A DNA stretch of 64,000 nt from Shewanella subflava (GCF_025971955.1 NZ_JAPDMX010000028.1:496001-560000), one strand, 5' to 3'. Positions 26,909 through 37,398 are shown, counted from the first letter of the stretch. Numbers and translations are program-made. The notes: generated by a model not told the origin, from the letters alone.

Positions 26909-28087
26909 ATGCTAAACGCACACGCCGCAACTCAGCAGTTTCAAACAGATTTTAAGCAAAATTCGTTTTCGCTGGGATCCTTTGCTGTGTCCTCAATGCG
27001 AGTTAATAGCTCTCCTGATTTTCAACATGACGGTAAATTGACTTCTGGTCAGTTGGCCAAAGTGCAAGAGGCCGCGAATATGTCAAATCAAATGGCGCAT
27101 ATTCTTCAAGCTCTCCCTTCTGGAGTGGTGATTATTAATGGCGATGGTGTCGTGACGTTAGCTAATCCAATGGCGGCAGAATTACTTGGCCGACCTTTAC
27201 AAGGGCTGCGCTGGTTTGAAATTATAAACCGAGCATTCTCTCCTCAAGACGACGATGGACATGAAGTATCATTAAAAAATGGCCGTAGAGTTAAGTTAGC
27301 TATCTCGCCTTTAACACCTGAACCGGGTCAACTAATTGTGTTAACCGATTTAACTGAAACCCGCTTACTACAGAAAAACTTATCACATCTTCAACGTTTG
27401 TCTGCATTGGGAAAAATGGTGGCGACATTAGCTCATCAAATTCGTACACCATTATCGGCGGCGTTACTTTATGCTTCAAATTTAGGTAATCCTAAACTGG
27501 CGGAGTCTTCTAAAACGCGCTTTCAAACTAAACTGGTTGATAGGCTTAATGAACTTGAGCGTCAAGTCAACGATATGTTGTTGATGGCAAAAGGGCGTCA
27601 AGACGCGAAAGCGGATAATGTTGCCGTTGCGCAAATCATCGATGTTGTAATGGCAAATTGTGAAGTGATTGCTCAGCGAAAATCGTGTGAAATATTTCAA
27701 GAGTGTTTAACTGATGCCAGCCTTTTAGCAAATGGTGATGCTCTGAGTTCAGCGGTAAATAATCTTGTGATGAATAGCCTCGAAGCGGGGGCGACAAAAA
27801 TTAAAATTTGTGCATTTGAAGATAAAGAACATGTCATTTTAGATGTCATTGACAATGGTAAAGGTCTTGAGCCGCATATCCAACAACAGGTATTAGAGCC
27901 ATTTTTTACCACAAAAGCGCAGGGAACCGGTTTAGGGTTGGCGGTTGTGCAATCCGTTGTGCGCAATCATGGTGGTAAAATTCAATTATCCTGTAAACCA
28001 CAAATGGGTTGCCAAGTGAGGTTAAGCTTTCCTATGTTAAAAGCGGTTGATGAAGAGGTTAACCCACAGGAGATTAATCATGTCTGA
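26909..28087 (+). CDS. flrB: FlrB sensor histidine kinase
   Basis: This 392-residue cytoplasmic kinase has no membrane segment. It has a PAS domain (about 62-150), HisKA with phospho-accepting His176 in L-A-H-Q-I-R-T-P-L, and HATPase_c (about 270-375) with N-N-L-V-M-N-S-L, D-N-G-K-G-L and G-T-G-L-G-L. It phosphorylates FlrC to activate hook and basal-body genes; the stimulus is thought to be assembly state rather than an external ligand. GACGGAGTCG precedes the ATG. Its stop overlaps the flrC start by 8 bases. Confidence 0.94.
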   Translation: MLNAHAATQQFQTDFKQNSFSLGSFAVSSMRVNSSPDFQHDGKLTSGQLAKVQEAANMSNQMAHILQALPSGVVIINGDGVVTLANPMAAELLGRPLQGLRWFEIINRAFSPQDDDGHEVSLKNGRRVKLAISPLTPEPGQLIVLTDLTETRLLQKNLSHLQRLSALGKMVATLAHQIRTPLSAALLYASNLGNPKLAESSKTRFQTKLVDRLNELERQVNDMLLMAKGRQDAKADNVAVAQIIDVVMANCEVIAQRKSCEIFQECLTDASLLANGDALSSAVNNLVMNSLEAGATKIKICAFEDKEHVILDVIDNGKGLEPHIQQQVLEPFFTTKAQGTGLGLAVVQSVVRNHGGKIQLSCKPQMGCQVRLSFPMLKAVDEEVNPQEINHV

Positions 28088-29426
28088 AGCAAAATTGCTT
28101 TTAGTTGAAGATGATGCTGATCTACGAGAAGCATTACTCGATACCTTGCAGTTGGCCCATTATGAATGTGTGGATGTTGGCAGTGCAGAAGATGCGATAA
28201 TGGCCTTAAAGGCGAATCATTTTGATTTGGTGATTAGTGATGTGCAGATGGAAGGGATCGGCGGCATAGGATTATTACATTATTTGCAACAGGCCCAGCC
28301 GAAATTGCCGTTATTGCTCATGACGGCCTATGCAACCATTGACAGTGCCGTGAGTGCGATAAAATTAGGTGCCGTAGATTATTTAGCAAAACCCTTCGCA
28401 CCAGAAGTATTATTAAATCAAGTATCAAGATACTTGCCACAAAAACAAAATACCGATCAACCGGTTGTGGCGGATGAAAAAAGTTTAGCTTTATTAGCAT
28501 TGGCTCAACGAGTGGCCACTTCAGATGCTTCTGTGATGATCATGGGACCCAGTGGCTCAGGTAAAGAAGTGCTAGCACGGTATATTCATCAGCACAGTAG
28601 CCGTAAAGATGAACCCTTTATCGCGATTAATTGTGCTGCAATTCCTGAAAACATGCTCGAGGCGACTTTATTTGGTTATGAAAAAGGCGCGTTTACCGGC
28701 GCTTATCAAGCTTGCCCAGGCAAATTTGAGCAAGCGCAGGGCGGGACGCTTTTGCTTGATGAAATTTCAGAAATGGAATTAGGCTTGCAGGCTAAATTAC
28801 TGCGAGTGCTGCAAGAGCGAGAAGTGGAGCGATTAGGTGGCCGCAAAACCATCAAGCTTGATGTGAGAGTATTAGCCACGTCCAACAGAGACTTAAAAGC
28901 CATTGCCAGTGCGGGTGAGTTTAGAGAAGATTTATATTATCGTATTAATGTGTTCCCCCTTACTTGGCCTGCGCTAAACCAACGTCCCGCTGATATTTTA
29001 CCCTTGGCAAGGCACCTATTAGTTAAGCATGCTAAGGCTTTTAATATTAAACCTGTACCTTCTTTAGGTGAGGTGGCAACCCGCCGTTTGCTGGCGCATC
29101 GTTGGCCTGGCAATGTTCGCGAGCTTGATAATGTCATTCAACGTGCATTAATTTTAAATGCAGGTGGGGAGATTTGTGAGCAAGATATTATTATCGATTC
29201 CGCAGATGTCAGTATGCATTTAGATGCTCAACATCCGGAAAAACCAACTGAAGCTGAAGGGTTAGGCGGAGAGTTACAAGCACAAGAGCATGTGATTATT
29301 CTTGAAACGCTTAATCAATGTAACGGTAGTCGGAAACTTGTCGCTGAAAAACTCGGCATCAGTGCCAGAACGCTTCGCTATAAAATGGCTAAAATGCGAG
29401 ATGCTGGGATCCAATTACCTGCGTAG
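28080..29426 (+). CDS. flrC: FlrC sigma-54-dependent response regulator
   Basis: This 448-residue NtrC-type protein has a receiver (1-118) with phospho-acceptor Asp54 in V-I-S-D-V-Q-M-E-G. The AAA+ domain (about 140-365) has Walker A G-P-S-G-S-G-K-E and the canonical G-A-F-T-G-A loop. A Fis-type HTH (S-R-K-L-V-A-E-K-L-G-I-S) ends the protein. Phosphorylated by FlrB, it activates class III flagellar genes, probably through the sigma-54 sites listed here. The frame extends 11 codons into flrB, but the ATG at 28080 begins the conserved receiver. A terminator follows. Confidence 0.95.
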   Translation: MSEAKLLLVEDDADLREALLDTLQLAHYECVDVGSAEDAIMALKANHFDLVISDVQMEGIGGIGLLHYLQQAQPKLPLLLMTAYATIDSAVSAIKLGAVDYLAKPFAPEVLLNQVSRYLPQKQNTDQPVVADEKSLALLALAQRVATSDASVMIMGPSGSGKEVLARYIHQHSSRKDEPFIAINCAAIPENMLEATLFGYEKGAFTGAYQACPGKFEQAQGGTLLLDEISEMELGLQAKLLRVLQEREVERLGGRKTIKLDVRVLATSNRDLKAIASAGEFREDLYYRINVFPLTWPALNQRPADILPLARHLLVKHAKAFNIKPVPSLGEVATRRLLAHRWPGNVRELDNVIQRALILNAGGEICEQDIIIDSADVSMHLDAQHPEKPTEAEGLGGELQAQEHVIILETLNQCNGSRKLVAEKLGISARTLRYKMAKMRDAGIQLPA

Positions 29427-29472
29427 CCTCTAAAGTTGTTCAATTAATCCGCTATTCTATTGTTTTATCAAC

Positions 29473-29500
29473 AAAGCTACGCGTAAAAGGTAGCTTTTTT
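29473..29500 (+). terminator. Terminator after flrC
   Basis: AAAGCTAC pairs with GTAGCTTT around a 9-base loop and runs into TTTTTT. It separates flrBC from the fliE promoter that begins 16 bases later. Confidence 0.85.
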
Positions 29501-29515
29501 GCTTTCTCTTTCATA

Positions 29516-29532
29516 TTGGCATTCTACTTGCT
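29516..29532 (+). promoter_or_regulatory. Sigma-54 promoter of the fliE operon
   Basis: TTGGCATTCTACTTGCT has GG (29518-29519) and GC (29530-29531) 10 bases apart. It lies 57 bases before the fliE ATG and probably drives fliEFGHIJ. Confidence 0.9.
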
Positions 29533-29588
29533 TTATCCCTATTAAGAGATCTAGTTATCGTCAAATAATCGACGAATGGGAGTTCAGC

Positions 29589-29942
29589 ATGCAGATTAAC
29601 GCCAATCCATTACTTCAAGAAATGCAGTCGCTTCGTGGCGCGATTACACCTTCTAATGGTTCGAGTATGGACTCGATCATTCGTCCTAATTTAACTCAGC
29701 AAGTCAATAACACCAGCGGTGCTGATTTTGGTCAGCTGCTCTCACAAGCTGTGGGGCATGTTAGTGGCTTGCAGCAAACCTCATCAAATTTAGCGACACG
29801 CCTAGATATGGGCGACTCAACGGTGACCTTGTCTGATACGGTTATTGCCCGTGAAAAATCGGGAGTGGCATTTGAGGCAACCGTACAGGTGAGGAATAAA
29901 TTGGTTGAAGCTTATAAAGAAATTATGAGTATGCCGGTTTAA
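29589..29942 (+). CDS. fliE: FliE MS-ring/rod junction protein
   Basis: This 117-residue protein has the FliE motif near its C-terminus (V-A-F-E-A-T-V-Q-V-R-N-K-L-V-E-A-Y-K-E-I-M). It links the MS ring to the rod and is the first substrate of the export apparatus. The open frame begins 30 codons earlier, but that stretch contains the sigma-54 promoter region; the ATG at 29589 after GGGAG is the start. It is the first gene of the basal-body operon. Confidence 0.93.
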   Translation: MQINANPLLQEMQSLRGAITPSNGSSMDSIIRPNLTQQVNNTSGADFGQLLSQAVGHVSGLQQTSSNLATRLDMGDSTVTLSDTVIAREKSGVAFEATVQVRNKLVEAYKEIMSMPV

Positions 29943-29995
29943 CCGATCACTAACACCGGCTAGCTGATGAAAAAGAATAACAGTAGGGGCATATT

Positions 29996-31687
29996 GTGAG
30001 CACAGACATAATGGTAGGTTCAGATGCAGCACTTAATGGCGGCATTCAGCAAGAGAATAAATCTGGCTTGCTGAGCAACATGGGCGGTGCCGATATGATG
30101 CGTCAAGTGACCATGATATTGGCGTTAGCGGTTTGTTTAGCGCTAGCCGTGATTATTATGATGTGGGCGCAGGAACCTGAATATCGTCCGCTGGGTAAGA
30201 TGGAAACGTCTGAAATGATCCAAGTGTTGGACGTTTTGGATAAAAACAAAATCAAATACCAAATCAACGTTGATGTGGTGAAAGTACCCGAAGATCAATA
30301 TCAAGATGTGAAATTATTGCTCAGTAGAGCAGGCATTGAAAGCAGTACTCAAAGTGATGACTATTTAAGTAAAGATAGCGGCTTTGGCGTGAGTCAGCGG
30401 ATGGAACAAGCTCGCTTGAAGCATAGCCAAGAATTAAATCTTGCCCGCACCATTGAAGAGCTAAAAAGTGTTAGTCGCGCAAAAGTGATTCTGGCACTAC
30501 CTAAAGAGAATGTGTTTGCCAGAAATGCCTCCAAACCCAGTGCAACTGTGGTTGTAAGTCTTCGCAGAGGCGGTTTAGGACAAGAAGAAGTTGATGCGAT
30601 TGTTGATATCGTTGGCTCAGCAGTACAAGGACTTGAACCTGCTCGGGTGACAGTGACAGACTCCAATGGACGTTTATTAAATTCGGGTAGTCAAGATGGC
30701 GCTTCTGCTCGTGCACGTCGTGAATTAGAAATTGTGCAACAAAAAGAAGCCGAATACCGTAAAAAAATTGACTCTATTTTAATGCCAATTCTTGGGCCTG
30801 AAAATTATACTTCGCAAGTTGATGTTAATATGGATTTTACTGCCGTAGAACAGACATCAAAGCGTTTTGATCCAGATTTGCCCGCCCTAAGAAGCGAAAT
30901 GACCATCGAAAGTAACTCTTCAGGTGGCAGTACTGGTGGCATTCCTGGCGCTCTGACAAACCAGCCGCCTATGGATGCTGATATACCGATGGAAGCCGGT
31001 GGCGCGACTGAAACCACCAAATCTTCTGACACTCACAGAGAAGCGACTCGTAACTTTGATCATGACACTACCATTAGCCATACGCGTCAGCAGGTTGGTC
31101 AGGTACGCAGAGTCAGTGTGTCTGTTGCGCTGGACTTTAAACCCGGCCCCGTAGGCGAAGACGGCGCGGTTACACGAGTACCACGAACGGAACAAGAGCT
31201 CACCAATATTCGTCGATTGTTAGAAGGCGCAGTTGGTTTTAGCAGCCAACGTGGTGATGCGCTAGAGGTTGTTACTGTCCCCTTTATGGATCAGTTAATG
31301 GAAGAGTTACCTGAGCCAGATATGTGGGAGCAGCCTTGGTTTTGGCGAGCTATCAAGTTGGTGTTAGGTGCGTTAGTTGTGTTGGTACTGATTTTAACTG
31401 TTGTACGTCCGATGCTTAAACGTCTTATTAACCCTGAAGGTGTTAATATGCCTGAAGATGTGCGTTTAGGGCATGAACTTGCAGAGATTGAAGATCAATA
31501 TGCAGCAGATACCTTAGGGATGTTAAACAGTAAAGAAGCCGAATACAGTTATGCCGATGACGGTTCAATTCTTATCCCTAATTTACATAAAGATGATGAT
31601 ATGATTAAGGCGATTCGTGCGCTGGTTGCAAATGAGCCTGAATTATCCACTCAAGTAGTTAAAAACTGGTTACAAGACAATGGCTAA
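29996..31687 (+). CDS. fliF: FliF MS-ring protein
   Basis: This 563-residue inner-membrane protein has two transmembrane segments (about 36-56 and 452-472) flanking a large periplasmic region with ring-building motifs. The cytoplasmic C-terminal tail (about 500-563) includes the FliG-binding segment. It forms the MS ring on which rotor and export apparatus assemble. The start is GTG after AGGGGC. Its end overlaps the fliG start by 8 bases, coupling the two rotor proteins. Confidence 0.95.
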   Translation: MSTDIMVGSDAALNGGIQQENKSGLLSNMGGADMMRQVTMILALAVCLALAVIIMMWAQEPEYRPLGKMETSEMIQVLDVLDKNKIKYQINVDVVKVPEDQYQDVKLLLSRAGIESSTQSDDYLSKDSGFGVSQRMEQARLKHSQELNLARTIEELKSVSRAKVILALPKENVFARNASKPSATVVVSLRRGGLGQEEVDAIVDIVGSAVQGLEPARVTVTDSNGRLLNSGSQDGASARARRELEIVQQKEAEYRKKIDSILMPILGPENYTSQVDVNMDFTAVEQTSKRFDPDLPALRSEMTIESNSSGGSTGGIPGALTNQPPMDADIPMEAGGATETTKSSDTHREATRNFDHDTTISHTRQQVGQVRRVSVSVALDFKPGPVGEDGAVTRVPRTEQELTNIRRLLEGAVGFSSQRGDALEVVTVPFMDQLMEELPEPDMWEQPWFWRAIKLVLGALVVLVLILTVVRPMLKRLINPEGVNMPEDVRLGHELAEIEDQYAADTLGMLNSKEAEYSYADDGSILIPNLHKDDDMIKAIRALVANEPELSTQVVKNWLQDNG

Positions 31688-32741
31688 TCGAAAAGAAGAG
31701 AAAGTAGAGAAAGTCGACAAGGCTGAAAAAGGCGCTTTTGATCCTGATTCTTTATCGGGTATCGAAAAAACAGCTATTTTGTTGCTGAGTTTGAGCGAAG
31801 CTGATGCCGCGTCAATTCTAAAGCACCTTGAACCAAAACAAGTGCAAAAAGTCGGTATGTCTATGGCGGCCATGCAAGATTTCGGTCAAGAGAAAGTGAT
31901 TGGGGTGCATAAACTGTTTTTAGATGATATTCAAAAATTTTCCTCTATTGGCTTCAACAGTGAAGAGTTTGTGCGTAAAGCATTAACCGCCGCATTGGGT
32001 GAAGATAAAGCAGGTAATTTAATTGAACAAATCATCATGGGCAGTGGTGCCAAAGGGTTAGACTCCTTAAAGTGGATGGATGCACGCCAAGTGGCAACCA
32101 TTATTCAAAATGAGCATCCACAGATCCAAACCATTGTTTTATCTTATTTGGAACCCGATCAAGCCGCAGAAATTTTTAGTCAATTCCCCGAAAACACCCG
32201 TCTTGATTTGATGATGCGAATTGCTAACCTTGAAGAAGTTCAACCCGCGGCATTGCAAGAGTTAAACGACATCATGGAGAAACAGTTTGCTGGTCAGGGC
32301 GGTGCGCAAGCAGCCAAAATGGGTGGCTTAAAAGCTGCAGCGAATATTATGAACTACCTTGATACTGGTGTTGAAAGTCAGATTATGGAAACCATGCGTG
32401 AGTCTGATGAAGAAATGGCCCAGCAGATTCAGGATATGATGTTTGTATTTGAAAATCTTATTGATGTCGACGACAGAGGTATTCAAGCACTTTTACGTGA
32501 TGTTCAGCAAGATGTATTAATGAAGGCGCTTAAAGGTGCTGATGAAGCCTTAAAAGAGAAAATTTTGGGCAACATGTCTAAGCGTGCTGCGGAATTGTTG
32601 CGTGATGATCTTGAAGCAATGGGGCCTATTCGTATCAGTGAAGTTGAAGTGGCACAAAAAGAAATTTTATCGATTGCCAGACGATTATCTGATAGCGGTG
32701 AAATCATGCTGGGTGGCGGTGGTGGAGAAGAGTTCCTTTAA
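31680..32741 (+). CDS. fliG: FliG rotor/switch protein
   Basis: This 353-residue protein has a charged N-terminus (E-E-K-V-E-K-V-D-K) longer than in E. coli, then the FliF-binding N-domain, the middle domain with E-H-P-Q-I-Q-T-I (about 142-149), and a C-domain with charged torque helices (about 280-325) that meet the stator. It is the C-ring protein that generates torque. The C-terminus ends E-E-F-L after a Gly-rich stretch. It overlaps fliF and precedes fliH by 46 bases. Confidence 0.95.
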   Translation: MANRKEEKVEKVDKAEKGAFDPDSLSGIEKTAILLLSLSEADAASILKHLEPKQVQKVGMSMAAMQDFGQEKVIGVHKLFLDDIQKFSSIGFNSEEFVRKALTAALGEDKAGNLIEQIIMGSGAKGLDSLKWMDARQVATIIQNEHPQIQTIVLSYLEPDQAAEIFSQFPENTRLDLMMRIANLEEVQPAALQELNDIMEKQFAGQGGAQAAKMGGLKAAANIMNYLDTGVESQIMETMRESDEEMAQQIQDMMFVFENLIDVDDRGIQALLRDVQQDVLMKALKGADEALKEKILGNMSKRAAELLRDDLEAMGPIRISEVEVAQKEILSIARRLSDSGEIMLGGGGGEEFL

Positions 32742-32787
32742 TCACTGTGAAAATATCATTAGATAGGCATTTTAAATTGGTTGAACT

Positions 32788-33885
32788 ATGACAGACTCAA
32801 AAATATCCAAAAAAGTGTTAAATGCTGAGGATGAACATGAGTTCAGCCATTGGCAATTGCCGGATGTGACTCTTGATAATGCCGATAAGCCTTCAAATTT
32901 ATACGGTAAAAAAGCTGGCACCTACCAATCATCTGCACCTGCGGTAGAACAAGCGGTCAAAATGCCCACAATGGCCCAGATTGAACAGATCAGAGCTGAT
33001 GCTGAGCGAGAAGGTTTTGAACAAGGTAAGCAAGATGGTTTTCAACAAGGATTAGAGCAAGGCCGGTTGGAAGGTTTAGCCCAAGGGCATGAAGAGGGAT
33101 TTGCTCAGGGCGAAATGCAAGGTCATGAAGCCGGTACATTGAAGGCTGAGCAATTAATCGCTCAATTTACGCAGTTAATAAACCAATTTGAACAGCCTTT
33201 AGCAGTATTAGATGCCGAGGTGGAAGCCGAATTACTGGCAATGACACTGTCACTTGCTAAAGCCGTTGTGCAGCAAGAATTAAAAATGCACCCAGAACAT
33301 ATTGCTGCGACAATTCGTCAAGGTGTTGATGCGTTACCCATAAAAGATCAACGTGTAAAAGTAAGATTGCACCCTGAAGATGTCAATTTAGTGACAACCC
33401 TATACGGCCAAGCTCAATTAACTCAAAATGATTGGGTGTTAGAAAGCGATCCTAGCTTATCTCAAGGTGATGTGTTTATTGAAAGTTTGCGTTCCACGGT
33501 TAATTTAACCTTAGCACAGCGCATTGAACAGATTTTTACTCATTTGGACGCACAGTCTTTGCAACTTAGTCACCAAGTCAACCTTGCTAAACAGGATGAT
33601 AGTGTTTACCGCTCAACGGCAGTGGATGATTTAGCCACTGCATTCACCAAAAACGACAATCAAGATGAGCAAGCTAGTGAAGTGAAGCAGGCAGAAGACG
33701 CCGGCATAGCTCACGACCTAAATGACACGTCAGTTAGGCATTCTGAGACAGCGCCACACCAAGCGAAGGGCGAGCAACTTAATTGCGCCTCAGATGAGAG
33801 TGGCATGCTCAATAGCGATAACGCCGCGGATGCAGATGAGCAAGGTGAGGTCGATGATAAACCGTCAACATCAATTACTGAATAA
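32788..33885 (+). CDS. fliH: FliH export ATPase regulator
   Basis: This 365-residue protein is longer than E. coli FliH (about 235). A glycine-repeat helix (G-x-x-x-G steps such as G-F-E-Q-G-K-Q-D-G, about residues 75-115) is typical of FliH, and the FliH C-domain follows (about 120-255). An extra acidic, low-complexity tail of roughly 100 residues (265-365) overlaps the start of fliI by 32 bases. FliH holds FliI in a stator-like complex and docks it at the C ring. The tail is the unusual part. Confidence 0.9.
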   Translation: MTDSKISKKVLNAEDEHEFSHWQLPDVTLDNADKPSNLYGKKAGTYQSSAPAVEQAVKMPTMAQIEQIRADAEREGFEQGKQDGFQQGLEQGRLEGLAQGHEEGFAQGEMQGHEAGTLKAEQLIAQFTQLINQFEQPLAVLDAEVEAELLAMTLSLAKAVVQQELKMHPEHIAATIRQGVDALPIKDQRVKVRLHPEDVNLVTTLYGQAQLTQNDWVLESDPSLSQGDVFIESLRSTVNLTLAQRIEQIFTHLDAQSLQLSHQVNLAKQDDSVYRSTAVDDLATAFTKNDNQDEQASEVKQAEDAGIAHDLNDTSVRHSETAPHQAKGEQLNCASDESGMLNSDNAADADEQGEVDDKPSTSITE

Positions 33886-35194
33886 ACTCAAAGTTCATCA
33901 TCAAAGTGTTGTGCCACTGAGACCCATTGCCAGTGGTCAGTTAGTGCGTGTTGTTGGCTTAACACTAGAAGCAACCGGATGCAGAGCGCCTGTGGGGAGT
34001 TTGTGTTCGATAGAAACCATGGTCGGTGAATTGATTGCTGAAGTCGTAGGTTTTGATGATAAATTACTCTATTTAATGCCAGTCGAAGAACTGCGTGGGG
34101 TATTACCAGGTGCACGTGTACAGCCTTTAGGTGAGCAATCTGGTTTAAGTGTTGGGTTAAGCCTATTAGGCCGCGTGCTCGATGGCAGTGGTCAACCCTT
34201 AGATGGACTTGGACCGTTAACAACCAATGAGCAAGCCTCTCGCCATCCGCCTTATATCAACCCACTTTCTCGCCGCGCGATAACCGAACCTTTAGATGTT
34301 GGCGTTCGCACGATTAATGCTATGTTAACCGTGGGCAAAGGTCAGCGTATGGGGTTATTTGCCGGTTCTGGCGTGGGTAAAAGTGTGCTGTTAGGCATGA
34401 TGACTCGCGGGTCGAATGCCGATGTGATTGTTGTTGGTCTAGTGGGCGAGCGTGGCCGCGAAGTCAAAGAGTTTATTGAAGAAATTTTAGGCGATGAGGG
34501 GCGTGCGCGTTCCGTTGTTGTGGCGGCTCCTGCAGATACCTCTCCACTCATGCGTCTTAGGGCATGTGAAACCTCGACTAGAATAGCAGAATATTTTCGC
34601 GACTTAGGCTACAACGTACTGCTATTGATGGATAGCTTAACCCGTTATGCCCAAGCGCAGCGTGAAGTTGCCTTAGCTATTGGTGAGCCGCCTGCAACCA
34701 AAGGCTATCCGCCTTCGGTATTTGCTAAATTGCCTAGATTAGTAGAACGTGCAGGTAATGGGGGACCTGGACAAGGTTCAATTACCGCATTTTACACGGT
34801 GTTAACTGAAGGTGATGATCAACAAGATCCCATTGCAGACGCATCGCGCGCAATTTTAGACGGTCATATCGTGTTATCTCGCCGTTTGGCTGACTCAGGC
34901 CATTATCCCGCTATCGATATTGAACAATCCATTAGTCGTGTCGCGCCGATGGTGATTAGCGCTGAACATTTAGAAGCGATGCGCCGTGTAAAACAAATGT
35001 ATTCTTTATATCAACAAAATCGTGACCTGATTTCCATTGGGGCTTATTCACAAGGCAGTGACCCTCGAATTGATAATGCCATTAGATTGCAACCCGCAAT
35101 GAATGCGTTTTTACGTCAAGGTTTTAAAGAAGCCATTAACTTTGAAAATAGTGCCCTTATGATGAGCCAAATAGCTGGCCAATGTCAGAATTAA
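33854..35194 (+). CDS. fliI: FliI flagellar export ATPase
   Basis: This 446-residue F1-beta-like ATPase has Walker A G-S-G-V-G-K-S (about 171-177) and Walker [11 protein letters not shown], plus the family signature [15 protein letters not shown]. It energises unfolding and delivery of export substrates with FliH and FliJ. The frame is open for 44 more codons upstream within fliH. I start at the ATG after AAGGTGAGG because it gives the normal family length. fliJ follows 34 bases on. Confidence 0.94.
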   Translation: MINRQHQLLNKLKVHHQSVVPLRPIASGQLVRVVGLTLEATGCRAPVGSLCSIETMVGELIAEVVGFDDKLLYLMPVEELRGVLPGARVQPLGEQSGLSVGLSLLGRVLDGSGQPLDGLGPLTTNEQASRHPPYINPLSRRAITEPLDVGVRTINAMLTVGKGQRMGLFAGSGVGKSVLLGMMTRGSNADVIVVGLVGERGREVKEFIEEILGDEGRARSVVVAAPADTSPLMRLRACETSTRIAEYFRDLGYNVLLLMDSLTRYAQAQREVALAIGEPPATKGYPPSVFAKLPRLVERAGNGGPGQGSITAFYTVLTEGDDQQDPIADASRAILDGHIVLSRRLADSGHYPAIDIEQSISRVAPMVISAEHLEAMRRVKQMYSLYQQNRDLISIGAYSQGSDPRIDNAIRLQPAMNAFLRQGFKEAINFENSALMMSQIAGQCQN

Positions 35195-35228
35195 TCTTTT
35201 CATTGTTCAATGGTATTAGGGAAAGAGC

Positions 35229-35675
35229 ATGGCAAGCGATCCATTAAACACTGTGCTTAAATTAGCGACTGAAGCAGAAGAGCAAGCTGCAATGCAGCTT
35301 AAATCGGCTCAATTTGAAAAACAAAAAAGACAAGGTCAATTAGATGCGTTAAATAATTACCGCCTTGACTACATGAAACAAATGAAGGGCCAGCAAGGTC
35401 AAAGCTTAAGCGCTAATCAATATCATCAATTCCATCAATTTATTAAGCAAGTTGATAACGCCATTATTCAGCAAGTCGCAGCCGTTAAAGATGCTGAACA
35501 ACAAGTGGGTTACCGCCAAACACATTGGCTGGAAAAACAGCAAAAACGTAAAGCCATCGAGATGTTACTCGCCCAAAAAGCCCAAAAAGCCCAAATTGCT
35601 GAATCTAGACGTGAACAAAAAATGGCAGATGAATTTGCAATGCAACAATACATTCGCCAACGCCGTGACAAATAA
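35229..35675 (+). CDS. fliJ: FliJ export chaperone-escort protein
   Basis: This 148-residue protein is almost entirely coiled coil (Gln/Lys/Ala-rich), with the FliJ core L-D-A-L-N-N-Y-R near 36-43 and a Lys/Arg-rich C-terminus. It inserts into the FliI hexamer like the gamma subunit of F1 and links ATPase and FlhA. GGGAAAGAGC precedes the ATG. It is probably the last gene of the fliE operon, as fliK has its own sigma-54 promoter right after its stop. Confidence 0.9.
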   Translation: MASDPLNTVLKLATEAEEQAAMQLKSAQFEKQKRQGQLDALNNYRLDYMKQMKGQQGQSLSANQYHQFHQFIKQVDNAIIQQVAAVKDAEQQVGYRQTHWLEKQQKRKAIEMLLAQKAQKAQIAESRREQKMADEFAMQQYIRQRRDK

Positions 35676-35697
35676 CGCCTTAATCCTCAATATGTAA

Positions 35698-35714
35698 TTG
35701 GCATCTATTTTGCT
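35698..35714 (+). promoter_or_regulatory. Sigma-54 promoter of the fliK operon
   Basis: TTGGCATCTATTTTGCT has GG (35700-35701) and GC (35712-35713) 10 bases apart. It starts 22 bases after the fliJ stop and about 150 bases before fliK, in a gap with no other recognisable feature. Confidence 0.88.
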
Positions 35715-35850
35715 TAATACTACCTATATTACAGTTAATCGTCAGTGAAGTGACGTTTCTCATTTTATTTTACGGTGTTTTTTTAACTAAAAATTTTATA
35801 CGAAACGACGATTAATTTATTTTTTAGGTTGAGTTTGCGGAGCATATAGC

Positions 35851-37398
35851 ATGCAACAGATGAGCAATATTCTTTTAGCGGGTAACAATACAAATAAGTC
35901 CTCGCAAGTAAAAGATACCATGCAAGTATCTGATAATCAGTCATTCCTTTCTGTCTTTAATCAAGCTCGTCAGACATCATCATTTCAAAATGCCGATATT
36001 GCAGACACTAAAAAGTCCTCAGAACACTCAGACATAATAAATGCAGAGCTCGACTTGTCTGAACCTTTAGATGAAGGCGATGTAGCCCTTGTATTCGCAC
36101 AGCTAGATATGGCGTTGTCATTTGACAAAGTAAAAGCTGACGGAAAAATCTTGCCGCATGACGAAATAGCATCGAATGTAGAGATGATGCCAGATGAAGT
36201 GGCCTTAGACTCAGCATTGTTGCCAATATCCGATGCCGCTTTTGCCTTAGAACCACAAGATTTAGCGGCGACATCAGACATAGAAACGATAGTTGATGAG
36301 TTATCTATTACAACGATTCAGCCCCCTTTAGCGGAAGAGTTGAACTCTTCTTATATAGCTTCTTTACCAACATCCCAACTGGAACAGCTTATGACGTTTT
36401 CCTCGCTAACTGAAGCGGAGCTGGTTTCGTTATCATATGATGATTTAGCTAAAATAGTCGATGACTTTAACTTACAATCTCCAGTGATTGATAAATCCAT
36501 TGTTGATTCAGTAGAGGTGGATTGGGTTGATGCTGATAAAGCGATACAAGTTGCTCAAGTCACTCAAGTTACATCGGGCTTGAGTTCGGAAAAAGATGTC
36601 AATAAAGTGATTGCTGCAGACAAGTTGGCCGCTGATTTGTTTGGAAAACAAAATCAATCATCGATTGCAGCATCTTCAACTGGCGATAAAGTAAATATTT
36701 TAGGTACAGCGACTGATTCACCGAGCACAGGTATCACACCTAAAGTAGATGCTACTAATAAAACTCAGCTTTCGGTTGAGCTGATTAAACCTAATGTTGC
36801 TGCAGCGGGCGTTACTACAGAAACGCTTGATAAAACCTTAAACTTTGATGGACTTTCTACAGTAGAAGAAAGTGTTGATACTAAGGCTTTGCAAAATCAA
36901 AGTAGTTTTACTCCCATTCATAAAAGTGATGTCCCTCAATTTCAACTAGCATTAAAACAGCATGGCGAGTCACAAGTGCAAATGCAGGAGATGATCCAGC
37001 GTTTTTCTCCCGTCATGAAACAGCAACTAATTACCATGGTAAGCAATGGTATTCAGCAGGCTGAGATACGTTTAGATCCACCTGAACTTGGCCATTTAAT
37101 GGTCAAAATTCAGGTTCATGGTGATCAAACACAAGTGCAATTCCATGTTGCCCAAACTCAAACCAGAGATTTAATTGAGCAAGCTATTCCGCGTTTAAGG
37201 GAAATGTTGGCTCAAGAGGGATTACAGCTTGCTGATAGTCAGGTGTCTCAAGGTGGTGGCGGTCGAGATGGTCAATCGCAAGAATCATCGCAAGGCACAA
37301 GTCAACAGCATGATTTGGATGAAAATTCAGCATTAGAGCATTCAATGTTTCAAAATGATTCAGAGAGTTTGCAATCAGGTATAGATTATTACGCTTAA
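35851..37398 (+). CDS. fliK: FliK hook-length control protein
   Basis: This 515-residue protein has a long, low-complexity N-terminal part (ruler region, about 1-360, rich in Asp/Ala/Ser) and a folded C-domain (about 375-465) with the Flg_hook signature A-E-I-R-L-D-P-P-E-L-G-H-L-M-V-K-I. A Gln/Ser/Gly-rich tail follows. FliK measures hook length and switches FlhB specificity from hook to filament substrates. It heads the fliK-L-M-N-O-P-Q-R-flhB group. A second FliK-like gene is at 58416-60554. Confidence 0.92.
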   Translation: MQQMSNILLAGNNTNKSSQVKDTMQVSDNQSFLSVFNQARQTSSFQNADIADTKKSSEHSDIINAELDLSEPLDEGDVALVFAQLDMALSFDKVKADGKILPHDEIASNVEMMPDEVALDSALLPISDAAFALEPQDLAATSDIETIVDELSITTIQPPLAEELNSSYIASLPTSQLEQLMTFSSLTEAELVSLSYDDLAKIVDDFNLQSPVIDKSIVDSVEVDWVDADKAIQVAQVTQVTSGLSSEKDVNKVIAADKLAADLFGKQNQSSIAASSTGDKVNILGTATDSPSTGITPKVDATNKTQLSVELIKPNVAAAGVTTETLDKTLNFDGLSTVEESVDTKALQNQSSFTPIHKSDVPQFQLALKQHGESQVQMQEMIQRFSPVMKQQLITMVSNGIQQAEIRLDPPELGHLMVKIQVHGDQTQVQFHVAQTQTRDLIEQAIPRLREMLAQEGLQLADSQVSQGGGGRDGQSQESSQGTSQQHDLDENSALEHSMFQNDSESLQSGIDYYA

